A stretch of DNA of 64,000 nucleotides from Bacteroidota bacterium. Lineage in GTDB: Bacteria > Bacteroidota > Bacteroidia > J057 > JAJTIE01. The first letter of the stretch is position 1. Each line of letters starts with the position of its first letter. Of this stretch, positions 9,217 through 16,852 are shown in pieces. Location: assembly GCA_021300195.1 (NCBI GenBank), contig JAJTIE010000032.1:1-64000 (forward strand), read 5' to 3'. The notes beneath the pieces are model-generated. The model was not told the DNA's origin, did not search any database, and was given only the letters and a program-made list of their open reading frames with translations. The position numbers and the translations under genes were made by a program.

Positions 9217-9239
9217 GTGGAGGATAAGGGAGTCGAACC
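9217..9239. repeat. Left attachment repeat of the island (23 bp, partial tRNA-Ala 3' end)
   Basis: The 23 bases starting GTGGAGGATAAGGGAGTCGA are identical to 23313-23335, which is the 3' end of the tRNA-Ala gene; identity stops on both sides. It is a tRNA 3'-end fragment with no body attached, as left by tyrosine-recombinase integration. Confidence 0.9.
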
Positions 9240-9348
9240 TTTAGCCCTTATGAACTTTATTGAATTCTCCAAATATTGCGTTTAAGGTCATTACGACCCT
9301 ATATTGGGTTCGATTTGTGGGTTCGAGAGAAAATGAAGCCCCCATTTT

Positions 9349-9369
9349 TTGACTAACGTATTGACTAAC
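9349..9369 (+). promoter_or_regulatory. Two TTGACTAAC repeats, possible integrase arm sites
   Basis: TTGACTAAC occurs at 9349-9357 and 9361-9369, 12 bp apart, directly in front of the integrase ATG. A third copy lies near the other end of the island (23259-23267). Their position near both att repeats suggests arm-type binding sites, possibly also controlling int. Confidence 0.5.
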
Positions 9370-9372
9370 AGA

Positions 9373-10608
9373 ATGGCAACCATCAACTTTTATTTGCACC
9401 CGAAACGAGACCTGCAAGGCGACCAACTCATCATTTTGGTCGTGCAGCACAAAGGCCAAAAGCTTAACCACAGTACCGGAATAAAATTAAGTGCGAAGAA
9501 CTGGGATAAACGGCATCAACGTGTAAAGCCACAAGCCCGTTTTGCGCTAAACCAAAATCTGCTGCTCAATAATTTACGCGACAAAGCACAGAATGCCATC
9601 CTGCAGCTGCGTATGCAGGGAACGGAGCCCACTGTGGCCAATATACGCGGCGTGATGTTTCCTCAAAGCGAAGAGGTAGCGAAGGTATTGCCTAGTCTGA
9701 ATAAGTTCATTGAAAGCCACCGGAGTAGCCACAGCTTGGGTTTTTTGAACAAGTATAATACGCTTTATACGGAACTGGAAGCCATAGGGGGGCCAGAGGC
9801 GAGTGGACTTCATTTTACCCAGCTAGATGCAACTTTTATGGAGCGATATCACCATTATCTGCTGGAGGTAAAGCAGAACACCAACAATACCATTGCCAAG
9901 AAGTTGGGCTTTTTGCAGGCATTTTTGAATTGGGCGGCAAAAAACAAGCTGACCATTCAAAATGAATTGCCGGAGATACAGCTGCCGCCCAAACGCAGGG
10001 CTGTACACATTGCCCTAACACGGCAGGAGCTGGAGCGCTTGGCCTGTTTGCCACTAGGCGAGCTCCCAAAACTGGAGCGTGTGCGCGATGTGTTTTGCTT
10101 TGGGTGCTATACGGGTCTGCGGTACTCTGATATTGAGAACCTGAAGCCGGAGAATGTCGTGGAACTGTCCCGAGAGGTGGGTGCCACTACAAGGGGGCTA
10201 CGCATCCACATGGTAAAGACCCAAGACTTTCTAACGGTTCCGCTCATACCGCAGGCGCTGGGGCTGCTGGAGCACTACAACTACCACCTGCCCGTTATAA
10301 GCAACCAAAAGACAAACAAGTTTTTGAAGGAGCTGGGGCAGCTTGCAGGTCTGGACACGCCTGTACAACAAGTGCGCTTCAGGGGGCGTGAGCGCATAGA
10401 AAATACTCTGCCCAAGTATGAGTTGCTCACTACCCACACAGCCAGACGCACTTTTGCCACCCTTTCGGCATCCGGGGGTATGAATCTTGTGATACTTCAG
10501 CGCATATTGGGCCATGCCAACATCAAGCAAACAATGGAGTACATCAAAGAGGTGGAGGGTGCCAAAATAACCGAAATGGAAAAGGTATGGGGCGGACTAG
10601 ATGACTAG
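9373..10608 (+). CDS. Tyrosine recombinase/integrase of the island
   Basis: This 411-residue site-specific recombinase has the N-terminal arm-binding domain of Bacteroidota integrases (ATINFYLHPKRDLQGDQLII). A SAM-like core-binding domain and the catalytic domain follow. The active-site arginine is in TGLRYSDIENL, the HxxR box is HTARRTFATLSASGG, and the last box with the nucleophilic tyrosine is LGHANIKQTMEYIK. The ATG at 9373 is preferred over the upstream TTG at 9349. Two TTGACTAAC repeats lie immediately upstream. It lies about 130 bp inside the left att repeat, as expected for the enzyme that integrates this island into tRNA-Ala. Confidence 0.93.
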   Translation: MATINFYLHPKRDLQGDQLIILVVQHKGQKLNHSTGIKLSAKNWDKRHQRVKPQARFALNQNLLLNNLRDKAQNAILQLRMQGTEPTVANIRGVMFPQSEEVAKVLPSLNKFIESHRSSHSLGFLNKYNTLYTELEAIGGPEASGLHFTQLDATFMERYHHYLLEVKQNTNNTIAKKLGFLQAFLNWAAKNKLTIQNELPEIQLPPKRRAVHIALTRQELERLACLPLGELPKLERVRDVFCFGCYTGLRYSDIENLKPENVVELSREVGATTRGLRIHMVKTQDFLTVPLIPQALGLLEHYNYHLPVISNQKTNKFLKELGQLAGLDTPVQQVRFRGRERIENTLPKYELLTTHTARRTFATLSASGGMNLVILQRILGHANIKQTMEYIKEVEGAKITEMEKVWGGLDD

Positions 10609-10910
10609 GCGCAACGATTGTTGCTGTGATGGATTTAGCTGTACGGCTAGCCTACCCTACTCCTCGGCCCTGGTTACCGCCGGGTTTTTGGGTGCCTCTG
10701 CTTTGTATCTGGAAGTAATCTGCCACTCCGCTGGAAGTAATCTGGACGGTGCGCCATTGCCATACCAGTAGGCCGTCAAGTCCCACTCAGGACGATTAGG
10801 GGAGCATTGCGTCCGCATGGGCACTTTGTTTGTCAGGGGCACATTCAAGCGCATGCATTTGCCACTTTTAGAATATCTTGAGGCGTTAAAATTGCACGAA
10901 AACGAAAGTT
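10609..10910. other. Intergenic region with a 14-bp direct repeat
   Basis: This gap between int and hsdM has no convincing gene. It contains CTGGAAGTAATCTG twice, at 10709-10722 and 10731-10744. The repeat could be the end of a degraded insertion sequence, but no transposase is left. The hsdM promoter must lie in its right part. Confidence 0.45.
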
Positions 10911-12461
10911 ATGGCCAAGAAGGAGAAAGATCTAAGCCCGCAGCAGCAGGAAGACGACATGCGCAAAATGCTGTGGGCATCGGCAAACAAGCTGCGGAGC
11001 AACATGGATGCGGCCGAGTACAAGCATGTGGTGCTGGGCCTTATCTTCCTGAAGTACATCAGCGATGCCTTTCTGTACCTGTACCAGCAGCTGAAGGAGC
11101 GACAGGACACAGACTTTACCGACCCCGAAGACCCCGACGAGTACCTGGCTGAGCATGTCTTCTTTGTGCCCGAGATAGCCCGCTGGAGCTACCTGCAAGC
11201 CCGGGCCAAGCAGGGCGACATAGGCAAGTGCGTGGACAGTGCCATGCAGGCCATTGAGCAGGCCAACCCAAGTCTGAAGGGCGTGCTCCCATCCGGCTAC
11301 GCGCGCGAGCAGCTGGACAAAACCAAGCTGGGCGAACTCATCGACCTGTTTGGCAATGTGGGGCTGGGCACCAGGGCCGCGCAAGCCAAAGACCTGCTGG
11401 GCAGCATCTACGAGTACTTCCTGGGTATGTTTGCCGATGCAGAGGGCAAGCGCGGAGGCCAGTTTTACACCCCCGGCCACATCGTGCACCTGCTGGCCGA
11501 GATGCTGGAACCCTACAGAGGCCGCGTGTACGACCCCTGCTGCGGCAGCGGCGGCATGTTTGTAGCCAGTGAAAAGTTTGTGGCGCAGCACCAGGGCCGC
11601 ATTGGCGACATCTCCATCTACGGCCAGGAAAGCAACCCCACCACCTGGCGACTGGCCAAGATGAACCTGGCCATACGCGGCATAGAGGCCAATATAGCCT
11701 GGGGAGACACCCTGCTGAACGAACAGCACCGCGACCTGAAGGCCGACTACATCATGGCCAACCCGCCCTTCAACATCTCCGACTGGTATGCCGAGCGCCT
11801 GAAGCAAGACCAGCGCTGGAAGTATGGCCTGCCCCCGGCAGGCAATGCCAACTATGCCTGGCTGCAGCACATACTGCACCACCTTAGCCCCACGGGCACG
11901 GCGGGCGTGGTGCTGGCCAACGGCAGCATGACCAGCAACAGCAGCGGCGAGGGCGACATACGCCGCGCCATGATAGAAGACAGCGTGGTAGACTGCATGG
12001 TGGCCCTGCCCAACCAGCTCTTCTACAATACCCAGATACCCGTATGCCTGTGGTTCTTGGCGCGCGACAGGCGAAACCACAAGTTTCGCGACCGGCGAAA
12101 CGAAATCCTCTTCATAGACGCGCGCAAGCTGGGCACCATGGTGAGCCGCAAACACAAGGAGCTCACCGAGGCCGACATACAGCACATAGCGGGCACCTAC
12201 CACGCCTGGCGAAACCCCGACGGCCGCTACACCGACACGCCCGGCTACTGCAAGGCCGCCACCCTGGACGAAGTGCGCAAAAACGACTACGTACTCACCC
12301 CCGGCCGCTACGTGGGCGCCGAGGAAACCGAGGTGGACGAAGAAGCCTACGAAGCCCAGATGCAGCACCTCACACAGCAGCTGGCGGCACAGATGGCCGA
12401 GGGCGAACGGCTGAATGCTAAAATACTAGAAAACCTCAAGGAGCTGGGGTACGGAAATTAA
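10911..12461 (+). CDS. hsdM: Type I restriction-modification DNA methyltransferase subunit HsdM
   Basis: HsdM is the adenine-N6 methyltransferase subunit that works with HsdS to methylate the recognition site and with HsdR to cut unmodified DNA. An N-terminal helical HsdM domain ([22 protein letters not shown]) precedes the catalytic core. The core has [11 protein letters not shown], the SAM-binding motif [10 protein letters not shown] (residues 207-216) and catalytic NPPF (residues 284-287). The C-terminus (about 460-516) is a coiled coil for HsdS contact. The 516 residues are full length, with no lesions. It is the first gene of the RM operon, followed by the toxin-antitoxin pair rather than directly by hsdS. 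Confidence 0.95.
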   Translation: MAKKEKDLSPQQQEDDMRKMLWASANKLRSNMDAAEYKHVVLGLIFLKYISDAFLYLYQQLKERQDTDFTDPEDPDEYLAEHVFFVPEIARWSYLQARAKQGDIGKCVDSAMQAIEQANPSLKGVLPSGYAREQLDKTKLGELIDLFGNVGLGTRAAQAKDLLGSIYEYFLGMFADAEGKRGGQFYTPGHIVHLLAEMLEPYRGRVYDPCCGSGGMFVASEKFVAQHQGRIGDISIYGQESNPTTWRLAKMNLAIRGIEANIAWGDTLLNEQHRDLKADYIMANPPFNISDWYAERLKQDQRWKYGLPPAGNANYAWLQHILHHLSPTGTAGVVLANGSMTSNSSGEGDIRRAMIEDSVVDCMVALPNQLFYNTQIPVCLWFLARDRRNHKFRDRRNEILFIDARKLGTMVSRKHKELTEADIQHIAGTYHAWRNPDGRYTDTPGYCKAATLDEVRKNDYVLTPGRYVGAEETEVDEEAYEAQMQHLTQQLAAQMAEGERLNAKILENLKELGYGN

Positions 12462-12462
12462 A

Positions 12463-12477
12463 TAACCCAAAGGGTTA
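12463..12477. promoter_or_regulatory. 15-bp palindrome upstream of the toxin gene
   Basis: TAACCC (12463-12468) and GGGTTA (12472-12477) form a perfect dyad around AAA, 32 bp before the toxin start. A promoter-like TATACTTG lies between palindrome and start. It is a plausible binding site for the HigA-like repressor encoded two genes on. Confidence 0.5.
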
Positions 12478-12508
12478 ATCTATTTACGCAGAAAATACGT
12501 ATACTTGC

Positions 12509-12847
12509 ATGGATATTTCATTCAGACCTGCAAAACTGGAAAAGACAGTTGCCACACCAAGGGACGTAAAGAAGCACTATGGGGACAATACCAAAAGCAT
12601 CATTGCAAGGCTGGAAGATCTAGCCTCGGCACCCAACCTGGAGGTAATGCGCACCCTGCCGGGAAAGACACATGAACTGAAAGGGGACAGGGCCGGAGAG
12701 CTGGGCATACACGTATCGGCCAACCACCGTATCACCTTTCGGCCCAGTCATGATCCCCTACCCCGCAAAGCTGATGGGAGCCTGGACTGGCAGCAGGTAA
12801 CCGCAATAGTGATAGACGAAATAAACGAAGACTACCACCGCCGCTAA
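12509..12847 (+). CDS. HigB/RelE-like toxin
   Basis: This 112-residue protein of the RelE/ParE superfamily resembles HigB-type ribosome-dependent mRNA interferases (ARLEDLASAPNLEVMRTLPG, then HELKGDRAGELGIHVSANHRITF and a C-terminal IVIDEINEDYH). The conserved pattern of a late basic/aromatic strand (NHRITFRP) followed by an acidic IxDxxDYH-like tail matches the family. The stop overlaps the antitoxin's first ATG, as in higBA operons where toxin precedes antitoxin. It lies inside a type I RM operon between hsdM and hsdS. The gene is intact. Confidence 0.85.
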   Translation: MDISFRPAKLEKTVATPRDVKKHYGDNTKSIIARLEDLASAPNLEVMRTLPGKTHELKGDRAGELGIHVSANHRITFRPSHDPLPRKADGSLDWQQVTAIVIDEINEDYHRR

Positions 12848-13989
12848 TGCATACCGCCATGAGCTACAAAAACCTGAAAGAGATAGAGGAGGCAGCAGAA
12901 CTGCTCTCCCCACCGGGCGACACCCTGCGCGAAATGCTGGAGGAAAGGGGCATGACGGGTAAAGAACTGGCACGGCGCATGGGAGACCGCCCCGAAAAAA
13001 CCATTAGCGAAATACTGAACGGCAAGGCCGAGATAACGCCCGAAACGGCCCAGCAGCTGGAATATGCACTGGGAGCCCCGGCCGAGTTTTGGCTGGAAAG
13101 AGAGCGCCGCTACCGCCTGGAGCGGGCCCAGCTGCTCACCGCCCGGCAGCAGCTGGAGCAAGTAGAATGGGCAAATGAATTCCCCCTGGCCAAAATGAAA
13201 CAGCTGGGCTGGCTAGCCTGGAAGGGGAAAAATCCGGCAGACAAAGTAGACGCCCTCTACACCTTCTTTGCCGTAGCCAGCCCCGCCGGCTACCAGGCAC
13301 AGTATGCAGCGGCCACCGCTGCCTACCGCATGGGCAAGGCTGAGAAAAGCCCCCAGGCGGTAAATGCCTGGCTGCGCAGAGGAGAGGTGCAAGCCGCAGA
13401 ACTGGCAGCCCCGCAATATGATAGGGCTGCATTTAAAGCTGCCCTGGACGGCCCCATACGGCAGATGATGGTAAGCCAGCCCGACAAATTTTTTGACAGC
13501 CTGCAGCAGCTGTGCCTGGCTGCGGGCGTAAAGGTGGTGCACACCCCCTGCCTGCCCGGTGCACAGCTAAACGGGGCCGTGCGCTGGCTGGCCGACACCC
13601 CCCTGATACAACTAAGCAACCACTACAAACGAAACGACCTCTTTTGGTTTACCTTTTACCACGAAGCAGGCCACATACTGCTGCACGGAAAAAAAGACCT
13701 GTATGTAGAAGGCCTGCAGTACACCCACGATGGCAAAAAAAAAGAAGACGAAGCCGACAACCTGGCAGCCAGCTACACCTGCCCACCCCAGCACCAGCAG
13801 GCCCTACAGCAGCACCTGGCGCCGCTGAGCGACTGGACCGAAAAAGCCCGCGCCATAAAAAACTATGCCCCACAGGTGCCCACCCACCCCGCCATGCTAG
13901 CCGGGTGCCTAGCGCGCCTGGGCTACCTGGATCAGAATTTTGGCAATGCGGTAGGGTTTTACAAAAAAATAGAACTGGAAAATGCTTAG
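12847..13989 (+). CDS. HigA-type antitoxin fused to ImmA/IrrE metallopeptidase domain
   Basis: A 380-residue protein with two parts. An XRE-family helix-turn-helix lies at about residues 25-82 (GMTGKELARRMGDRPEKTISEILNG). A zinc-peptidase domain follows, with HEAGH at about residues 272-276 (FTFYHEAGHILLHGKKD) and the downstream acid in DEADNLAASY. HigA proteins neutralise HigB and repress their own promoter. The ImmA/IrrE half is a protease type that cleaves phage-type repressors. Fusion of both is common in long HigA proteins, but the substrate is unknown. The start may be ATG 12847 or 12859. The palindrome at 12463-12477 is a candidate operator. Confidence 0.88.
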   Translation: MHTAMSYKNLKEIEEAAELLSPPGDTLREMLEERGMTGKELARRMGDRPEKTISEILNGKAEITPETAQQLEYALGAPAEFWLERERRYRLERAQLLTARQQLEQVEWANEFPLAKMKQLGWLAWKGKNPADKVDALYTFFAVASPAGYQAQYAAATAAYRMGKAEKSPQAVNAWLRRGEVQAAELAAPQYDRAAFKAALDGPIRQMMVSQPDKFFDSLQQLCLAAGVKVVHTPCLPGAQLNGAVRWLADTPLIQLSNHYKRNDLFWFTFYHEAGHILLHGKKDLYVEGLQYTHDGKKKEDEADNLAASYTCPPQHQQALQQHLAPLSDWTEKARAIKNYAPQVPTHPAMLAGCLARLGYLDQNFGNAVGFYKKIELENA

Positions 13990-14035
13990 TGTAACTTCCG
14001 GCCACACACAAACCCCATTCTAGCCCCCCACCCAC

Positions 14036-14254
14036 ATGCACACCCCCACCCGCCTAGCCCTGCCCCGCTGCTCCGCCTACCTGCTGCGGATAGACTATGA
14101 AGGAGCGCTGTACTACCATGTGGGTATGGCGGGCGACCCCTACTACCCCTCGGCACACTCAGCTGTGCACCGCCTGAGTGGCCACAATGAGAATGAAATG
14201 TACAATGCCCTAGGTGCCTGTTATCTAATAACTGCTTGCATATTGGAGTTATGA
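14036..14254 (+). pseudogene. Truncated gene fragment, GIY-YIG-like N-terminus
   Basis: The first about 52 residues look coding. They include LRIDYEGALYYHVGMAGDPY and SAHSAVHRLSGH, resembling the start of small GIY-YIG-like proteins that read YIGMTGD-YPSA-HRLSGH. After about 14200 the GC-rich sequence gives way to AT-rich DNA and the frame loses sense before stopping at 14254, across the hsdS start. It is therefore a gene cut off where new DNA carrying the first hsdS target-recognition domain was joined. The family assignment is from memory of the motif and is tentative. Confidence 0.5.
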
Positions 14255-15420
14255 AAATTCTTCAACTTAAGGACATAGGAAAAGTGGTTACTGGTAAAAC
14301 ACCAGCAACGTCTAATATATCTAATTGGGGAGGATACCTATGTTTTGTAACGCCAACTGATTTCAAATATTTCAACAAAAATATCTACGAAACAGAACGA
14401 AAGATAACTTCAAAAGCTGCTAATAGTCTAAAGAATATTATACTCCCTAAAAACTCTGTGATTGTTACCTGTATAGGTTCTGATATGGGGAAGGTAGCCA
14501 TCAATAAGGTACCTGTAATTTCTAACCAACAGATCAACGCTATAATATGCAATAATGACATCGTTAACTATGATTACTTGTATTACCAACTTGCTTCTAA
14601 ATATGAGCTTCTTAGGTTGTTAGGAGCAGGTGGCTCTACAATGCCAATTGTAAACAAATCTACTTTTGAACAAATCCACATCCCCCTGCCCCCCCTGCCG
14701 GAGCAGGAGCGGATAGCGGGCATACTGAGTGCGTATGACGACAAGATCGCCCTAAACCGCCGCATGGCCGCCACCCTGGAGCAGATGGCCCGCACCCTCT
14801 TCAGGCAGTGGTTTGGCAGTATCGAGGGGGATCAAGTTTGCCTGGGTGATGTAGTAGGGATTGAACGAGGATATAGCTACAAAGGCTCCGGCCTGTCAGC
14901 AGAAGGAAGCGGCACACCCATGCACAATCTAAATTCAGTTTTGGAGGGTGGCGGTTACAAGTATGCAGGCATAAAATACTATAATGAGAAGGACCTAAAG
15001 GAAAGACATCTTGTTTACCCAGGTGAGCTAGTCGTTGCAAATACAGAGCAAGGGCATGAGCATTTGCTTATTGGGTATCCTGCCATTGTTCCAGAAGTAT
15101 ATCCTGATGGAATCTTCAGCCACCACCTTTACAGATTACGTCCCCACAATACAGGGTTTACATCTATTTTCCTTTATCATCTGCTGCTTCAGCCAGAAGT
15201 TCGTGGCCAAATAGAGGGCGCAACAAATGGCAGCACTGTAAATATGCTCTCAAAAAGCGGATTTGAGTCAGTCCGATTTTCGCTACCTGAAATAGAGCAT
15301 ATACAAGCCTTCTCCGTGCAAGCATCCATTCTACACAAAAAGCAAGAGCACATACAACAAGAGAACCAGCATCTCACCGCCCAGCGGGATTTATTGTTAC
15401 AGAAACTTTTTAACCGGTAA
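14251..15420 (+). CDS. hsdS: Type I restriction-modification specificity subunit HsdS
   Basis: HsdS reads the bipartite DNA target for the methylase and nuclease. Two target-recognition domains are visible. TRD1 is about residues 1-145 (LKDIGKVVTGKTPATSN ... STFEQIHIPLP). The central conserved helix is LPPLPEQERIAGILSAYDDK. TRD2 is about residues 190-345 and is followed by the C-terminal helix. TRD1 is encoded by strikingly AT-rich DNA, while the central conserved helix is GC-rich like hsdM. This shows TRD replacement by recombination. The start is ATG 14251 after GGAG. Length (389 residues) is normal and the frame is open. Confidence 0.93.
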   Translation: MKILQLKDIGKVVTGKTPATSNISNWGGYLCFVTPTDFKYFNKNIYETERKITSKAANSLKNIILPKNSVIVTCIGSDMGKVAINKVPVISNQQINAIICNNDIVNYDYLYYQLASKYELLRLLGAGGSTMPIVNKSTFEQIHIPLPPLPEQERIAGILSAYDDKIALNRRMAATLEQMARTLFRQWFGSIEGDQVCLGDVVGIERGYSYKGSGLSAEGSGTPMHNLNSVLEGGGYKYAGIKYYNEKDLKERHLVYPGELVVANTEQGHEHLLIGYPAIVPEVYPDGIFSHHLYRLRPHNTGFTSIFLYHLLLQPEVRGQIEGATNGSTVNMLSKSGFESVRFSLPEIEHIQAFSVQASILHKKQEHIQQENQHLTAQRDLLLQKLFNR

Positions 15421-15441
15421 TATTATGCCTATAATAAGGCT

Positions 15442-15476
15442 GAAGCCGCACAGGGCTGCTGAGCGGCTTCGTTTCT
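15442..15476 (+). terminator. Hairpin behind hsdS
   Basis: An 8-bp stem (GAAGCCGC 15442-15449, GCGGCTTC 15463-15470) with a 13-base loop is followed by GTTTCT. It is a weak intrinsic terminator that would partly separate hsdS from the downstream cassette. Confidence 0.45.
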
Positions 15477-15580
15477 CCTTCAACACATGGTCGCTGAGAT
15501 AGGGCAAATATAAACACGCAATCTTTGTTGCCAACAATCCATCCACTGTTCATACGAAAAATAAACCCACTTTGTTGCCC

Positions 15581-15610
15581 CCATGCCCCTCTACACCCCC
15601 AGACCAACTG
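15581..15610 (+). repeat. Imperfect copy of the hsdR translation start (remnant)
   Basis: CCATGCCCCTCTACACC at 15581-15597 is identical to 16851-16867, and GACCAACTG at 15602-15610 matches 16871-16879. The second copy is the true hsdR start. The first reads MPLYTPRPTDR and stops because one extra base shifts the frame. The two copies bracket the ATPase/STAS cassette. Confidence 0.8.
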
Positions 15611-15614
15611 ACCG

Positions 15615-16485
15615 ATGAAAATTAGCATTGGGCACAGCCCTAGCTGCCTGCTTAGGCTATACAAGGCGATAAAAGAGGAACGGAAGCGAGACGTTACACT
15701 GGACTTTGCGCACAGCGCCTATGTGGAGCCGGTGGTGCTGCTGCCCCTCACCCAGCTATGCATAGAGGGACTAAAGCGGGGCTTCAAGATAGGCTACGTA
15801 CCGCCTACAGACAAAGCTACCAACCAATACCTGGAAGAAGTAGGCTGGAAGGACTTTGTGGAGTAGGGCTACCGGCTGCCCGTGGTGTTTTGCGCTGCCC
15901 ACGCGCGAAACCACCCTGCCCATGTGGTGCGTGAGCAAAGACTACATTTACAGCTATCTGCAGCTTACAAACCAATACCTGAAAAGGATAGACAGCAGCA
16001 AAGACTGGACAGGCTTTGAAATGGTACTCAAGGAACTGCTAAACAACGTTTACGACCATGCCTCCGACCCCGGCAAGGAGCCGGCCTACGTATTTGCGCA
16101 GTATAGCAACTCACGAGAAAAGTTGAGCCTGGTAATATCTGACATAGGCATCGGTCTGGCCAATAAAATCAATTTGCATAGAGAAAATGCAAACGAAGCA
16201 GCCTTATCCACAGAGGACGCAGTAAAAAAAGCTTTTGAGAGTGGGTATTCTACGAAAAGCGTGCCTACTAACCGTGGGTTGGGCTTGGATAACGTCGCAT
16301 CCCTCGTACAAAGCACGAAAAGTGTGTTGCACTGCTATACCGGCGATCTACACATGGTGGTGAACAAGGACGGATTTTGCCCACAAAAGACAACTTTTGA
16401 GCCGATGGGTACGTTATTTCACATGGAATTAAATACTAAATTGCTACCGTCAGAAGGCGAAAGTGACGACGAATTAAGCTGGTAA
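15615..16485 (+). pseudogene. GHKL ATPase with N-terminal STAS-like region, broken
   Basis: Two open frames (15615-15866 and 15856-16485) read as one protein of about 290 residues with two lesions. The first part is STAS-like (VTLDFAHSAYVEPVVLLPL). The second is a histidine-kinase-type ATPase: N box ELLNNVYDHA, G1 box DIGIGLA, G2 box NRGLGLDNV. A TAG stop at 15864-15866 splits VE from GYRLPVV. A single extra T in the TTTT run near 15886 then moves the frame to PTRETTLPMW. Removing both lesions gives a continuous family-like sequence. The partner STAS gene follows 2 bp later. If functional it would switch a partner by ATP-dependent phosphorylation or binding. Confidence 0.75.
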
Positions 16486-16487
16486 TC

Positions 16488-16781
16488 ATGACCATTTCCA
16501 TACTCACACTTGCCCCAGGCACCTTTGACTACTCAGATGGCTTTGCCGTATTCAAGGAAGTAGAGCCCTATTTGGTTTCAGCGCAAGAGGTGCGTGTAGA
16601 CTATCATGGCACGGGTGGTTTGTCTACTTCTTTTCTGAATGGGTTTTTAGGCGAAGCATTTGACCGTTTTGGGGTAGAAAAGGTAAAAAGCTATGTAAAA
16701 ATGGCTCGCCTTAGTACGGCTCAGGCCGATATGCTGCGCCGCTATGCCGCCCAATACCTTGAGCTAAAAAACCGGGCTTAA
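16488..16781 (+). CDS. STAS-like domain protein (DUF4325-like)
   Basis: This 97-residue protein has the pattern of DUF4325, a STAS-like domain: a beta-strand (EVRVDYHGTGGLSTSFLNGFLG) carrying the conserved STSFxNG segment, then two helices. In anti-sigma partner switches, STAS proteins are bound and phosphorylated by GHKL ATPases. Here the gene starts 2 bp after the (broken) GHKL ATPase gene, so the two form a pair. Its own frame is intact. Similar pairs occur near type I RM genes, but their function is not known to me. The target of the switch cannot be read from the sequence. Confidence 0.75.
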   Translation: MTISILTLAPGTFDYSDGFAVFKEVEPYLVSAQEVRVDYHGTGGLSTSFLNGFLGEAFDRFGVEKVKSYVKMARLSTAQADMLRRYAAQYLELKNRA

Positions 16782-16797
16782 CGCGTATGAATCAGAT

Positions 16798-16849
16798 AGC
16801 TGTAACTTTGGATTAAGACCTTTAGGTCCAAACCATACAGTTACAAGCT
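16798..16849 (+). promoter_or_regulatory. hsdR promoter within a long imperfect inverted repeat
   Basis: A perfect TAnnTTTG -7 box (TAACTTTG, 16803-16810) lies in an imperfect inverted repeat spanning AGCTGTAACT to AGTTACAAGCT. Its centre is the perfect dyad GACCT-TT-AGGTC (16817-16828), where transcription would begin. The hsdR ATG is at 16853. The layout suits an operator controlling hsdR separately from hsdM and hsdS. Confidence 0.6.
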
Positions 16850-16852
16850 ACC

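Noticed and set aside
10657-10854. A 65-residue minus-strand frame between int and hsdM
   Set aside because: Spans the 14-bp direct repeats, has no recognisable start or domain; probably degraded IS or intergenic DNA.
10932-12368. A 478-residue open frame antisense to hsdM
   Set aside because: Shadow of a GC-rich gene; Val/Gly/His-rich translation without motifs. Similar shadows lie opposite hsdR, fadN and mraY.
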